Shown here: positions 42,859 to 50,475 of the stretch, piece by piece
Layout: the number at the start of each line of letters is the position of its first letter
Position numbering within the stretch: the stretch's first letter is position 1
Assembly (NCBI GenBank): GCA_041480065.1
Contig: JBGOZF010000006.1
Span: 27,029 to 91,028, forward strand
Direction of reading: 5' to 3'
DNA length: 64,000 bases
Source: Fen-999 sp041480065
Lineage (GTDB): Bacteria; Pseudomonadota; Gammaproteobacteria; Burkholderiales; Rhodocyclaceae
The notes under the pieces: generated by a model
The model's input: the letters and a program-made list of their open reading frames with translations, nothing else
Told to the model about the DNA's origin: nothing
The model's database searches: none
Program-made: the position numbers and the translations under genes

Positions 42859-43602
42859 GTGCATTTCAGGCAATTCTGCGACGTTGCCACTGATACGTTC
42901 TCGTATCTGTTCGGCTGCGAGCGCAAGGGCGAAGCGATCCTGCTGGATCCGGTGGCGAGCAATGTGTCGCTTTACCTCGGCATGCTCGACGAGCTCGGCC
43001 TGAAACTGGCCTGGGTGCTCGAGACGCATCTGCATGCGGAGCACATCACCGCCGCCGAAGCGCTGCGCGACCGCCTTGGTGCCCGCATTGCGGTTGGTCG
43101 CAAGGCAGGCATCGAGGCGGCGGATCGTCTGCTGGATCAGGGCGACGAGATCGTCGTCGGCGATCTGTCACTGGCGGTGCTGGAGACGCCGGGGCACACG
43201 CCCGGTTGCCTCAGCTACCGCTGGCAGGACCGGGTGTACACGGGCGACAGCCTGTTGATCGGCGGTTGCGGTCGCATCGACGAGCCCGGCGGCAACGGCG
43301 CGCTGCTGTTCGACAGCGTGACGCGCCACCTGCTGTCGCTGCCGGATGAGACGCTCGTCTATCCGGGCCATAGCCTGGGCGGCCGCTGGGTCAGCTGCGT
43401 CGGCGAGGAGCGCCGCAACAACCCGCTCTTCCACGGTGCCAGCCGGGACAGCTTCGTCGCCATGACGAGCGAGATGCACGAGCCGCTGCCGGCCCTGATG
43501 GCGGCGGTGCGGGCGGCGAACAGGCGTTGCGGACGCATGACGGCGGCGGATCTGCCGAATGCCGGTCGCGTGGAAGCGGCGCGCCGGAAACGAAAAAACT
43601 AG
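42859..43602 (+). CDS. Persulfide dioxygenase-like (ETHE1-like) metallo-beta-lactamase-fold protein
   Basis: The protein has 247 residues from GTG 42859, preceded by AGGGGGA; an ATG at 42838 adds 7 residues without a good ribosome site. The start VHFRQFCDVATDTFSYLFG matches the ETHE1/PDO family, which oxidises glutathione persulfide to sulfite. The metal motif is THLHAEH with Glu in place of Asp, then TPGHTPG, YTGD and YPGH, so the iron-binding His, His and Asp are kept. It follows the Rieske gene by 38 bases in the sigma-54 unit. Confidence 0.88.
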   Translation: MHFRQFCDVATDTFSYLFGCERKGEAILLDPVASNVSLYLGMLDELGLKLAWVLETHLHAEHITAAEALRDRLGARIAVGRKAGIEAADRLLDQGDEIVVGDLSLAVLETPGHTPGCLSYRWQDRVYTGDSLLIGGCGRIDEPGGNGALLFDSVTRHLLSLPDETLVYPGHSLGGRWVSCVGEERRNNPLFHGASRDSFVAMTSEMHEPLPALMAAVRAANRRCGRMTAADLPNAGRVEAARRKRKN

Positions 43603-43606
43603 ATTT

Positions 43607-43623
43607 GCCCCGGACCACGGGGC
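43607..43623 (+). terminator. Hairpin between the dioxygenase-like and DUF302 genes
   Basis: GCCCCG and CGGGGC pair around GACCA 4 bases after the stop. No T-run follows, so partial termination or mRNA protection is possible. Confidence 0.3.
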
Positions 43624-43656
43624 GAGAAGTCGTATCAATCCTTTGAGGAGGGGGTA

Positions 43657-44202
43657 ATGCTGAAAGCAATAGGTGGTCTTATCGTGGGCGTGCTCGGCAC
43701 GCTGGCGGTTGTCTGGAACATGGCGGGCAACCTCGTCTTCAACGAGCAGGAGAGTCCGTACACGGTCGAGGAGACCGTCGCCCGCATCCAGCAGAACATC
43801 CAGGCGGCCGGCAACGGCTGGTCGTTGATGGGACTGCGCAATCCGATCAAGCCGATCCAGGCCGACGGCGGCGATGCGCTGCCGGCGCTGATGATCGAAG
43901 CGTGCAGCAGCAAGTACTCGGGGCCGATCCTGAAGGACGACAAGATCCGCTTCCTGTCGATCCTGATGCCCTGCAAGATATCCGTGTACAAGAAGAGCAA
44001 CGGCAAGGTCTACATCGGCACCATGAACGCCGGCCTCATCGGCAGCATGTTCGGGCCGCTAGTGGGTGACATCATGAAGAACGTCGTTGCCGACCAGCAG
44101 AAATTCCTCGTCATGGACCCGACCAAGCCGGCGCCACCGATCGTCCTGCCGAAAACCGGTGGTGAAGGCGGTTCCGGCGGCGGCTCCGCAGGCGGTTGCT
44201 GA
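43657..44202 (+). CDS. DUF302 protein with N-terminal anchor and Gly-Ser-Cys tail
   Basis: The protein has 181 residues. An N-terminal membrane helix (about 3-24, IGGLIVGVLGTLAVVWNMAG) precedes a DUF302 domain with MIEACSSKYSGPIL, LMPCKISVYKKSNGKVYIGT and MNAGLIGSMFG. It ends in a flexible GGEGGSGGGSAGGC with a terminal Cys, unusual for the family. DUF302 proteins are frequent next to sulfur-oxidation genes but have no known reaction that I can state. GAGGAGGGGG precedes the ATG. Fourth part of the sigma-54 unit after the dioxygenase. Confidence 0.85.
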   Translation: MLKAIGGLIVGVLGTLAVVWNMAGNLVFNEQESPYTVEETVARIQQNIQAAGNGWSLMGLRNPIKPIQADGGDALPALMIEACSSKYSGPILKDDKIRFLSILMPCKISVYKKSNGKVYIGTMNAGLIGSMFGPLVGDIMKNVVADQQKFLVMDPTKPAPPIVLPKTGGEGGSGGGSAGGC

Positions 44203-44222
44203 GTGCGCGCGGAGGAGACGAC

Positions 44223-45842
44223 ATGAACCAGAAAATAGATCTGCTGGCGGCCACCCTGTTGGCCGTCGCCTTGGCGTTCGGCAATGCCTGGGCCGCCGCA
44301 CCGGCGGCGGCGAAGAAGAGCACCGCCGACCACGCCAAGTTCAAGGAACTGCAAAAGGCGTTTACCACTGGCCCCGATGTGACCAAGGCCTGCCTGTCCT
44401 GCCACACGGAGGCGGCCGAGCAGGTGCAGCACACCAAGCACTGGACCTGGGAATACACGGATCCGAAGACCGGGCAGAAGCTGGGCAAGCGCGCCATCAT
44501 CAACAACTACTGCACGACGACGATTTCCAACGAGAAGGACTGCATGGCCTGCCATGCCGGCTACGGCTGGAAGGACGCCAGCTTCGACTTCAAGGCGGTG
44601 GAGAACGTCGACTGCCTCGTCTGCCACGACAGCACGGGCACCTACCGCAAGCTGCCCGGCTTCGCCGGCCACCCGGTCTATGAGCGCACGGAATTTCCCA
44701 AGGGCTCGGGCAAGTTCGTCGAGGCAGTCGACCTGCAGAAGGTGGCGCAGAAAGTGGCGCTGCCGAGCCGGGCGAACTGTGGCGCCTGCCACTTCTTCGG
44801 TGCCGGCGGCGATGGCACCAAGCACGGCGATCTCGACAGCGCGCTGAAGAATCCGCCGAAGGCGCTTGATGTGCACATGGACGCCAAGGGCTTGAACTTC
44901 AGTTGCGTCAAATGCCATTCGACGTCCGGCCACGAGGTCTCCGGCAGTCGCTACGAGATGGCGGCGGCGCTGAAGGGCCATGCCCGGGTGCGCGGCGAAG
45001 CCGATGACGAGCCGGCCTCTTGCCAGTCCTGCCACGGCGACAAGCCGCACCACGAGAATCCGCTGTTCGTCGAGCGGCTCAACGCGCACACCGACAAGCT
45101 CGCCTGCCAGACCTGCCACATTCCCGAGTATGCGCGCGACGGGGTCGGCACCGAGAAGTCCTGGGACTGGTCCACCGCGACCAGGATGGGACCGGAAGGC
45201 AAGCCGGTGCTGGTCAAGGACAGCGCCGGGCGGCGTGCCTTCGATTCGAAGAAGGGCAACTTCGCCTGGGACTCGTATCTCGTTCCCGAGTACCGCTGGT
45301 TCAACGGTCAGGTCACCTACAAGGTCAAAGGCGACAAGATCGATTCGAGCAAGATTGTCGAGATCAACCACCTGGAAGGCAAGGTGAACGATCCGGACTC
45401 GCGTATCTGGCCGTTCAAGGTGCATCGCGGCAAGCAGGTCTACGACACGGAGAACAACATCCTCATCGTCGCGCATACCGCCGGCGAGGACGAGTCGGCG
45501 CTGTGGCAAAGCTTCGACTGGCAGAAGGCGATCACCGCCGGCATGAAGACCGCCGGCCTGCCCTACAGCGGCAAGTACGGCTTCGTCAGCACCGAGATGA
45601 GCTGGCCCATCACCCACATGGTGGCGCCGAAGGGCGACGCGCTGCGCTGCGCGCAATGCCATGGCGGCGAGAGCCGGCTCGCTGGTATCGGCGGCCTCTA
45701 CCTGCCCGGCTTCAACGGCAATCGGCTGGTGGAGTCGATCGGCTGGGGCGCGGTTGCCCTCGCTCTGATCGGCGTGCTTATCCACGGCTTCACGCGAATC
45801 TGTTTCTTCTGCAACAAGAAACCCAAGGAGACGGCACAATGA
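44223..45842 (+). CDS. Octaheme c-type cytochrome of the tetrathionate reductase (OTR) family
   Basis: The protein has 539 residues. A signal peptide (about 1-25, ending GNAWAA) is followed by eight CXXCH haem sites: CLSCH, CMACH, CLVCH, CGACH, CVKCH, CQSCH, CQTCH and CAQCH. Layout and length match octaheme tetrathionate reductases of the Shewanella type, which can also act on nitrite or hydroxylamine in vitro. A C-terminal membrane helix (GAVALALIGVLIHGFTRICF) anchors it. ATG 44223 is chosen over an upstream TTG/ATG reading. Its stop overlaps the cytochrome b start, so the two are a coupled complex linking quinol to a sulfur compound. Confidence 0.9.
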   Translation: MNQKIDLLAATLLAVALAFGNAWAAAPAAAKKSTADHAKFKELQKAFTTGPDVTKACLSCHTEAAEQVQHTKHWTWEYTDPKTGQKLGKRAIINNYCTTTISNEKDCMACHAGYGWKDASFDFKAVENVDCLVCHDSTGTYRKLPGFAGHPVYERTEFPKGSGKFVEAVDLQKVAQKVALPSRANCGACHFFGAGGDGTKHGDLDSALKNPPKALDVHMDAKGLNFSCVKCHSTSGHEVSGSRYEMAAALKGHARVRGEADDEPASCQSCHGDKPHHENPLFVERLNAHTDKLACQTCHIPEYARDGVGTEKSWDWSTATRMGPEGKPVLVKDSAGRRAFDSKKGNFAWDSYLVPEYRWFNGQVTYKVKGDKIDSSKIVEINHLEGKVNDPDSRIWPFKVHRGKQVYDTENNILIVAHTAGEDESALWQSFDWQKAITAGMKTAGLPYSGKYGFVSTEMSWPITHMVAPKGDALRCAQCHGGESRLAGIGGLYLPGFNGNRLVESIGWGAVALALIGVLIHGFTRICFFCNKKPKETAQ

Positions 45843-46450
45843 CCACGGTCACCCGCACATTCCTCTACAAGCGCTATGAGCGCTTCTGGCACTGGTCGCA
45901 AGCGGCGCTGGTGATCTTCATGATGCTCACCGGCTTCGAGATCCATGGCGCCTACCAGGTATTCGGCTTCCATCGCGCTGCCGACTATCACGTTCTGGCG
46001 GCCTGGACGCTGCTGGTGCTCTGGGCCTTCACCATCTTCTGGCAATTCACGACTGGCGAGTGGACGCAGTACATCCCGACCCTGAAGAAGGTGGATGCGA
46101 TGGTCCGCTACTACTTGGTCGGGATCTTCACCCACGCGCCCAACCCGTTCCGCAAGACGGCGACGAAGAAGCACAACCCGCTGCAGCGCATCGCTTACCT
46201 GGCGCTGCTGGCGATGGTGTCACCCATCATCTGGGGCTCGGGACTGCTGTACCTGTTCTTCGCCTACTGGAAGGCGCTGGGCGCCGACGCCTGGCTGTCG
46301 CTGGAAGGCGTGGCGCTCACCCACACGGCCGGTGCCTTCATGATGCTGGTGTTCTTTATCGTGCATGTTTACCTGACGACGACCGGCCACACGCCGTTCG
46401 CGCACATCAAGACGATGATCACCGGCTGGGAGGAAGAGCCTCAAGAGTGA
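45839..46450 (+). CDS. Cytochrome b561-type membrane subunit, partner of the octaheme cytochrome
   Basis: The protein has 203 residues and four membrane helices with His residues placed for two b haems (RFWHWSQAALVIFMMLTGFE, YHVLAAWTLLVLW, LTHTAGAFMMLVFFIVHVYL). This is the type of thiosulfate reductase or formate dehydrogenase cytochrome b that exchanges electrons with quinone. ATG 45839 overlaps the stop of the octaheme gene (ATGA). Last gene of the unit. Confidence 0.9.
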   Translation: MTTVTRTFLYKRYERFWHWSQAALVIFMMLTGFEIHGAYQVFGFHRAADYHVLAAWTLLVLWAFTIFWQFTTGEWTQYIPTLKKVDAMVRYYLVGIFTHAPNPFRKTATKKHNPLQRIAYLALLAMVSPIIWGSGLLYLFFAYWKALGADAWLSLEGVALTHTAGAFMMLVFFIVHVYLTTTGHTPFAHIKTMITGWEEEPQE

Positions 46451-46461
46451 GGAAGCCACGA

Positions 46462-46481
46462 CGCCCCGGTTCACCGGGGCG
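46462..46481. terminator. Hairpin between convergent cytochrome genes
   Basis: CGCCCCGG-TTCA-CCGGGGCG is an 8-bp perfect stem located 11 bases after the cytochrome b stop and 25 before the convergent cytochrome c stop. No T-run follows; a two-way terminator is plausible. Confidence 0.45.
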
Positions 46482-46505
46482 CGACCTGGAGTAGACCCGG
46501 ATCCG

Positions 46506-47195
46506 CTATTTGAGCAGCAAGCGCGACATGTAGTCGGACAAGGCCATCAAGTCGGCGTCGCTGTAGTCCTTGATGATCCTGACCATCTTCGGATTGGCGT
46601 TGCGCCGGTCGCCATCGCGGATGGCAAGGGCTTCGCGCAGCAGGTACTTGTAATGCTGTCCGGAAACGCGCGGATAGAACTTGAGGGGGTCGCCTTCCCC
46701 GTTCTTGCCATGGCAACTCACGCAGTTTGCGTCATACATCTCCTTGGCCTGGTCGAGCCTCTCGCCCGGTCCCTTGCCGTTGGTAGGCGGTACCGGCAGG
46801 CTTTGAAGATATAGCGCAATATCTGCAATGTCCTGGGGGCCGATCACATGCTCGTCGGCGAAAGGGTACATCTTGGGGTTGTCGCGACGGCCGGCGCGGA
46901 CGTCCGTCAACTGCTTGATCAGCACCGTCGCATGCTGCCCGGCCAGGCGCGGATAGCTGCCGTCGACGCGCCCCAGGGCGCCGGTGCGATGGCAACCCTG
47001 GCAGACCTCGAAGGTGATCTGGCCGCGCTGCACATCGCCCTTGGCCTTCAGCGCCTGCAGCTTCTCCGGATACATCTCGTTCCAGACGTAATTCCTGGCC
47101 TCGATCCCTTCTTCGCGAGGTTGCCGGACCTCGGCCATCAGCGACGAGGCAAAGCCTGCCGCCAGTACCAACGAGACGATGGATAGCCTGTTCAC
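46506..47195 (-). CDS. Diheme cytochrome c
   Basis: The protein has 229 residues from GTG 47195, which follows AGGAG at a good distance. A signal peptide (about 1-20, ending LMAEV) is followed by two class-I haem sites, CQGCH and CVSCH, in two similar halves. Met-containing ends of each half (NPKMYPF and NPKMVRI) could supply the second axial ligands. It resembles c4/c5-type electron carriers of the periplasm. The next cytochrome gene is 31 bases away on the same strand and is transcribed first. Confidence 0.87.
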   Translation of the reverse strand: MNRLSIVSLVLAAGFASSLMAEVRQPREEGIEARNYVWNEMYPEKLQALKAKGDVQRGQITFEVCQGCHRTGALGRVDGSYPRLAGQHATVLIKQLTDVRAGRRDNPKMYPFADEHVIGPQDIADIALYLQSLPVPPTNGKGPGERLDQAKEMYDANCVSCHGKNGEGDPLKFYPRVSGQHYKYLLREALAIRDGDRRNANPKMVRIIKDYSDADLMALSDYMSRLLLK

Positions 47196-47226
47196 GACGT
47201 GCTCCTGCCGACTCGAGGGCGCTAGA

Positions 47227-47883
47227 TTACATCCCCGCAATGTACTCGGCGACCGCCCTCACTTCCTGCGCGCTCATACGCTCGGCCACCGCGCGCATGA
47301 TCCTGCCCTTGTCATTGGCGCGAACGCCGTTCTTGAAGTCGGCCATCTGCTGCTGGGTGTAGGTCTGATGCTGGCCGGCCAGTCGGGGGAAGCGCTCGTT
47401 GCCCTCGCCGTTCGGCTGGTGGCAGCCCATGCAGGCGGGCACGCCGGTGCTCGTGTTGCCGTCGGCATACAGCTTCCTGCCGGCCCTGGCAAGCGTCTTG
47501 TCTTCGACTACACCGGGCGCCGACTTCTGGGCGGCAAAGTAGCTGGCGAGGCCGGGAATGTCGTCCTTCCTGATGTTAGGCAGAGAAGCGGCCATGACTT
47601 CGTTCTTGCGTTTGCCGGCGACGAACTCGACCAACTGTTTCTCCAGATAGGCAGCTTGCTGCCCCGCCAGCTTCGGAAAGCTCGGTGCGACGCTCTTGCC
47701 GTCAGCGCCGTGGCAGACGACGCAGATGGTTGCGGCGACCCGGCCGGCATTGTCTGCCAGGGCCGGCATCGCCGTGAACAAGGAGAGCACCGCGACGCAG
47801 GCCACCTGAGCCGCGGTGCCCCAAGCGCAGGAATATGCGCCTGAGAAAAACCTGTTCTTCACTCGGCACGTGAGCGAATTCAT
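47227..47883 (-). CDS. Cytochrome c4-like diheme protein
   Basis: The protein has 218 residues from ATG 47883. A long basic N-region and signal (ending TAMPALADNAG) precede two haem sites, CVVCH and CMGCH, each followed by the c4-type PKLAGQQAAYLEKQL or PRLAGQHQTYTQQQM signature. Cytochrome c4 carries electrons to terminal oxidases or reductases. The start has no good ribosome site, and a later GTG could be used. It heads a two-gene unit with the diheme gene at 46506. Confidence 0.87.
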   Translation of the reverse strand: MNSLTCRVKNRFFSGAYSCAWGTAAQVACVAVLSLFTAMPALADNAGRVAATICVVCHGADGKSVAPSFPKLAGQQAAYLEKQLVEFVAGKRKNEVMAASLPNIRKDDIPGLASYFAAQKSAPGVVEDKTLARAGRKLYADGNTSTGVPACMGCHQPNGEGNERFPRLAGQHQTYTQQQMADFKNGVRANDKGRIMRAVAERMSAQEVRAVAEYIAGM

Positions 47884-48236
47884 TTTGCCCAAATCCGGGC
47901 AAAGCATCCCAGCAAACATCCCCAGTGCTAGCGGGAGCCATATCGACCGCGTCGCCGACGGCCACTGCCGTCGGCGACGGAGCCGCCCCTCCTCCATTTG
48001 TTACTGGCCGCTGTCGCCGATTCTTGTCAGAGTCGGTCGCAGCAATTCTCTTGTCTGCACCTTGATCCGTAGCCCACAATAGCCATGTGGGCTTAGTTTC
48101 CGATTAAGCTGTTGTTGGTATTCTTAGCGTTCGTTAATTTGCCGGAGGGGGGGGTCTGTCCGGGCTGCGTTGCCAGCGCAGACTTGGAAGAACACGCAGT
48201 GCGCCTGTAACAGCGATCGAAACTGGGGGGGGAACG
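47884..48236. other. Divergent intergenic region between cytochrome c and response regulator genes
   Basis: No gene is seen. TTGTTG (48112-48117) and TAATTT (48135-48140), 17 bases apart in an AT-richer stretch, form a weak promoter candidate for the two-component genes. AGCCCACA and TGTGGGCT (48071-48093) make an 8-bp inverted repeat just upstream that could be an operator. I could not define the cytochrome promoter. Confidence 0.35.
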
Positions 48237-48902
48237 ATGCGTATTTTGCTTGCCGAAGATGACCCATTGTTGGGCGACGGCCTGCGTGCCGCGCTGGATA
48301 AAGCGGGCTTCAAGGTCGTCTGGGTCAAGGACGGCGGCATGGCGCTCAACATGCTGCGCACACAGGACTATGCCGCCATGGTGCTGGATATCGGCCTGCC
48401 TGCGGTCGACGGAATGGAGGTGCTGCGGCAACTGCGCGCAGACGGCAATCGCTTGCCGGTTCTCATCCTGACCGCCCGGGATACCACCCGTGACAAGGTT
48501 ATCGCCCTCGATCGCGGTGCCGACGACTACCTGGTCAAGACGGCCGAAATGGAGGAGTTGATCGCCCGTGTGCGTGCGCTCGTCCGTCGTTCCGCCAACG
48601 GGCGCGTCGGCTCGCTGGTGGTCGGCAACCTCAGCCTGAACCTGACGACACATACCATCAGCATCAACGATCAGCCGATCTGCCTCTCGACGTGCGAGTT
48701 CGCCGTCCTGCGTGCGCTGCTCGAGGCATCCGGCCGGGTGTTGACCCGCAGTCAGTTGGAGGAGGTCCTGTATGGCTGGAAGAAGAACGTCGACAGCAAT
48801 GCACTCGAGGTGCACATCCACCACCTGCGCCAGAAGCTGGGTCAGGACGTCATCAAGACGGTACGTGGCATCGGCTACACCATTGCCAGGTCGCCGTCGT
48901 GA
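48237..48902 (+). CDS. OmpR/QseB-type response regulator
   Basis: The protein has 221 residues. The receiver domain has the acidic pair EDD (7-9), the phospho-acceptor Asp in MVLDIGLPAVDG and the conserved Lys in YLVKTAEMEEL. The C-terminal winged helix is of the Trans_reg_C type (LTRSQLEEVLYGW, then NALEVHIHHLRQKLG, VKTVRGIGYTI-like end). Closest in type to QseB/PmrA. The TGA overlaps the kinase GTG (GTGA), so the pair is coupled. Confidence 0.92.
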   Translation: MRILLAEDDPLLGDGLRAALDKAGFKVVWVKDGGMALNMLRTQDYAAMVLDIGLPAVDGMEVLRQLRADGNRLPVLILTARDTTRDKVIALDRGADDYLVKTAEMEELIARVRALVRRSANGRVGSLVVGNLSLNLTTHTISINDQPICLSTCEFAVLRALLEASGRVLTRSQLEEVLYGWKKNVDSNALEVHIHHLRQKLGQDVIKTVRGIGYTIARSPS

Positions 48903-50416
48903 TCTCCATCCGCGATCTGTCGCTCAGCCAGCGTCTGCTCGTTGGACTGCTCATCGTCACATTCGCGTTCTGGGCGGTGATTGCGGCACTGACCATTCGC
49001 GACAGCATCAACGACACGAATGAGGTGTTCGATGCCCACCTGACGCAGACCGCCGTTGCCCTTCTGTCCGTGGCCGGCCCGGACGAGGGCAAACCGCTTA
49101 TGAGCCCGGGCGCCGGGGAGCAGCCGTCCCCGCGCGGGATCCTTGACACCAGGTCCGGCCCATCCGTACGCGTCGCCCGATCCGCTCATCCGGGCGGAAG
49201 CGGGAGCTTGTCGGGCCAGGACAACGCCGTTCAGGCAGGCGGGTGGACGGACAGGCAGACACTGCCGTCGCTGCATCTCGAGTATGCAAAGTTGCTGCGC
49301 TACCAGATCTGGAGCGGCGACGGCAGGCTGTTGTTGCGGTCCGCCAATGCCCCGGAGTCGGTCATGGCCGAACATGACGGGTTCTCCGAAACCACGGACG
49401 GGGATGGCCGGAGCTGGCGGCATTTCAGCATCTGGGACCCGCGTCTCGTCTATCGCGTCCAGGTATCCGACGCCGACGATGTCCGCAACCGGATGGTGCG
49501 CAACGTCACCCTTCATGTGGTCACTCCGCTGGTGCTCGGGCTGCCGGTTCTGGTGTTTCTGCTCTGGTTCTCGGTCAGCCGGGGGCTCGATCCCCTGGGC
49601 CGCCTGACGCATCAGATCGAGGAAAAGAAACCTGACAACCTGCTGCCGTTGGAACTGCAGGGCATACCGAAGGAACTGCGCCCCGTCGTCCTGGCCCTCA
49701 ACAGGCTGCTGGTGCGCGTGGCCCATGCGCTCGACAGCGAGCGGCGGCTGACCGCCAATGCCGCACACGAGCTGCGTACGCCGCTGGCGGCGATTCAGGC
49801 GCATCTGCATGCGGCACGCGATGCCGATGATCGGGCGGTGCGCCAGGGCGCCCTGAATCAACTGCAGCGCAGCGTGGAGAGGGGTATACGACTGGTTCGC
49901 CAACTGCTGGCCCTGGCCAGACTGGATCCCGAACAGAAGCTGCCGGATCCCGAACAGGTCGATATCGCCGCGGTCGCGCAAGCGGTGGGTGCAGAGCTGG
50001 CGCCTCTCGCCCTGGCACGGGAGCAGACATTGGAGCTTCACGTCGAGCGTGGACTGCCATCGGTACCGGGCAACCCGGACCTGCTGTCCATTCTGCTCGC
50101 CAACCTCGTGGACAACGCCATCCGCTACACGCAACGCAGCGGCCATATCGACGTCGACATCCGGCGCTGGGAGTCAGGCGTGCAGATTGGGGTCAGCGAC
50201 GATGGGCCAGGTATTCCGGAGGCGCAACGGGAAGCGGTGTTCGAGCGCTTCTATCGAATCGCAGGCCAGGACCAGCCTGGCAGCGGTCTCGGACTCGCCA
50301 TCGCGCGCCGGGTCGTCGAACTTCATGACGCCAGGATCACGATCGGCAACGGCCCCGGCAATCGCGGGCTGACGGTCACCATCTTCCTGTACAGCGACCT
50401 TGTACGGCAGGTCTGA
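48899..50416 (+). CDS. QseC-type sensor histidine kinase
   Basis: The protein has 505 residues. Two membrane helices (about 14-36 and 205-225) enclose a periplasmic sensor with a Ser/Gly-rich insert (about 65-105). The dimerisation box is NAAHELRTPLAAIQAH, the N box NLVDNAIRYTQ, and the G boxes DDGPGIPE and GSGLGLAIARRV are intact. Signal unknown. GTG 48899 overlaps the regulator stop. It follows divergent cytochrome c genes, which may be targets; that is inference. Confidence 0.9.
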   Translation: MISIRDLSLSQRLLVGLLIVTFAFWAVIAALTIRDSINDTNEVFDAHLTQTAVALLSVAGPDEGKPLMSPGAGEQPSPRGILDTRSGPSVRVARSAHPGGSGSLSGQDNAVQAGGWTDRQTLPSLHLEYAKLLRYQIWSGDGRLLLRSANAPESVMAEHDGFSETTDGDGRSWRHFSIWDPRLVYRVQVSDADDVRNRMVRNVTLHVVTPLVLGLPVLVFLLWFSVSRGLDPLGRLTHQIEEKKPDNLLPLELQGIPKELRPVVLALNRLLVRVAHALDSERRLTANAAHELRTPLAAIQAHLHAARDADDRAVRQGALNQLQRSVERGIRLVRQLLALARLDPEQKLPDPEQVDIAAVAQAVGAELAPLALAREQTLELHVERGLPSVPGNPDLLSILLANLVDNAIRYTQRSGHIDVDIRRWESGVQIGVSDDGPGIPEAQREAVFERFYRIAGQDQPGSGLGLAIARRVVELHDARITIGNGPGNRGLTVTIFLYSDLVRQV

Positions 50417-50475
50417 CGCCGGCGCGCGCCCGGCCCATTAGCCCGGACTGTCGTCGGTTTGTCGCGTTCCCGCGG

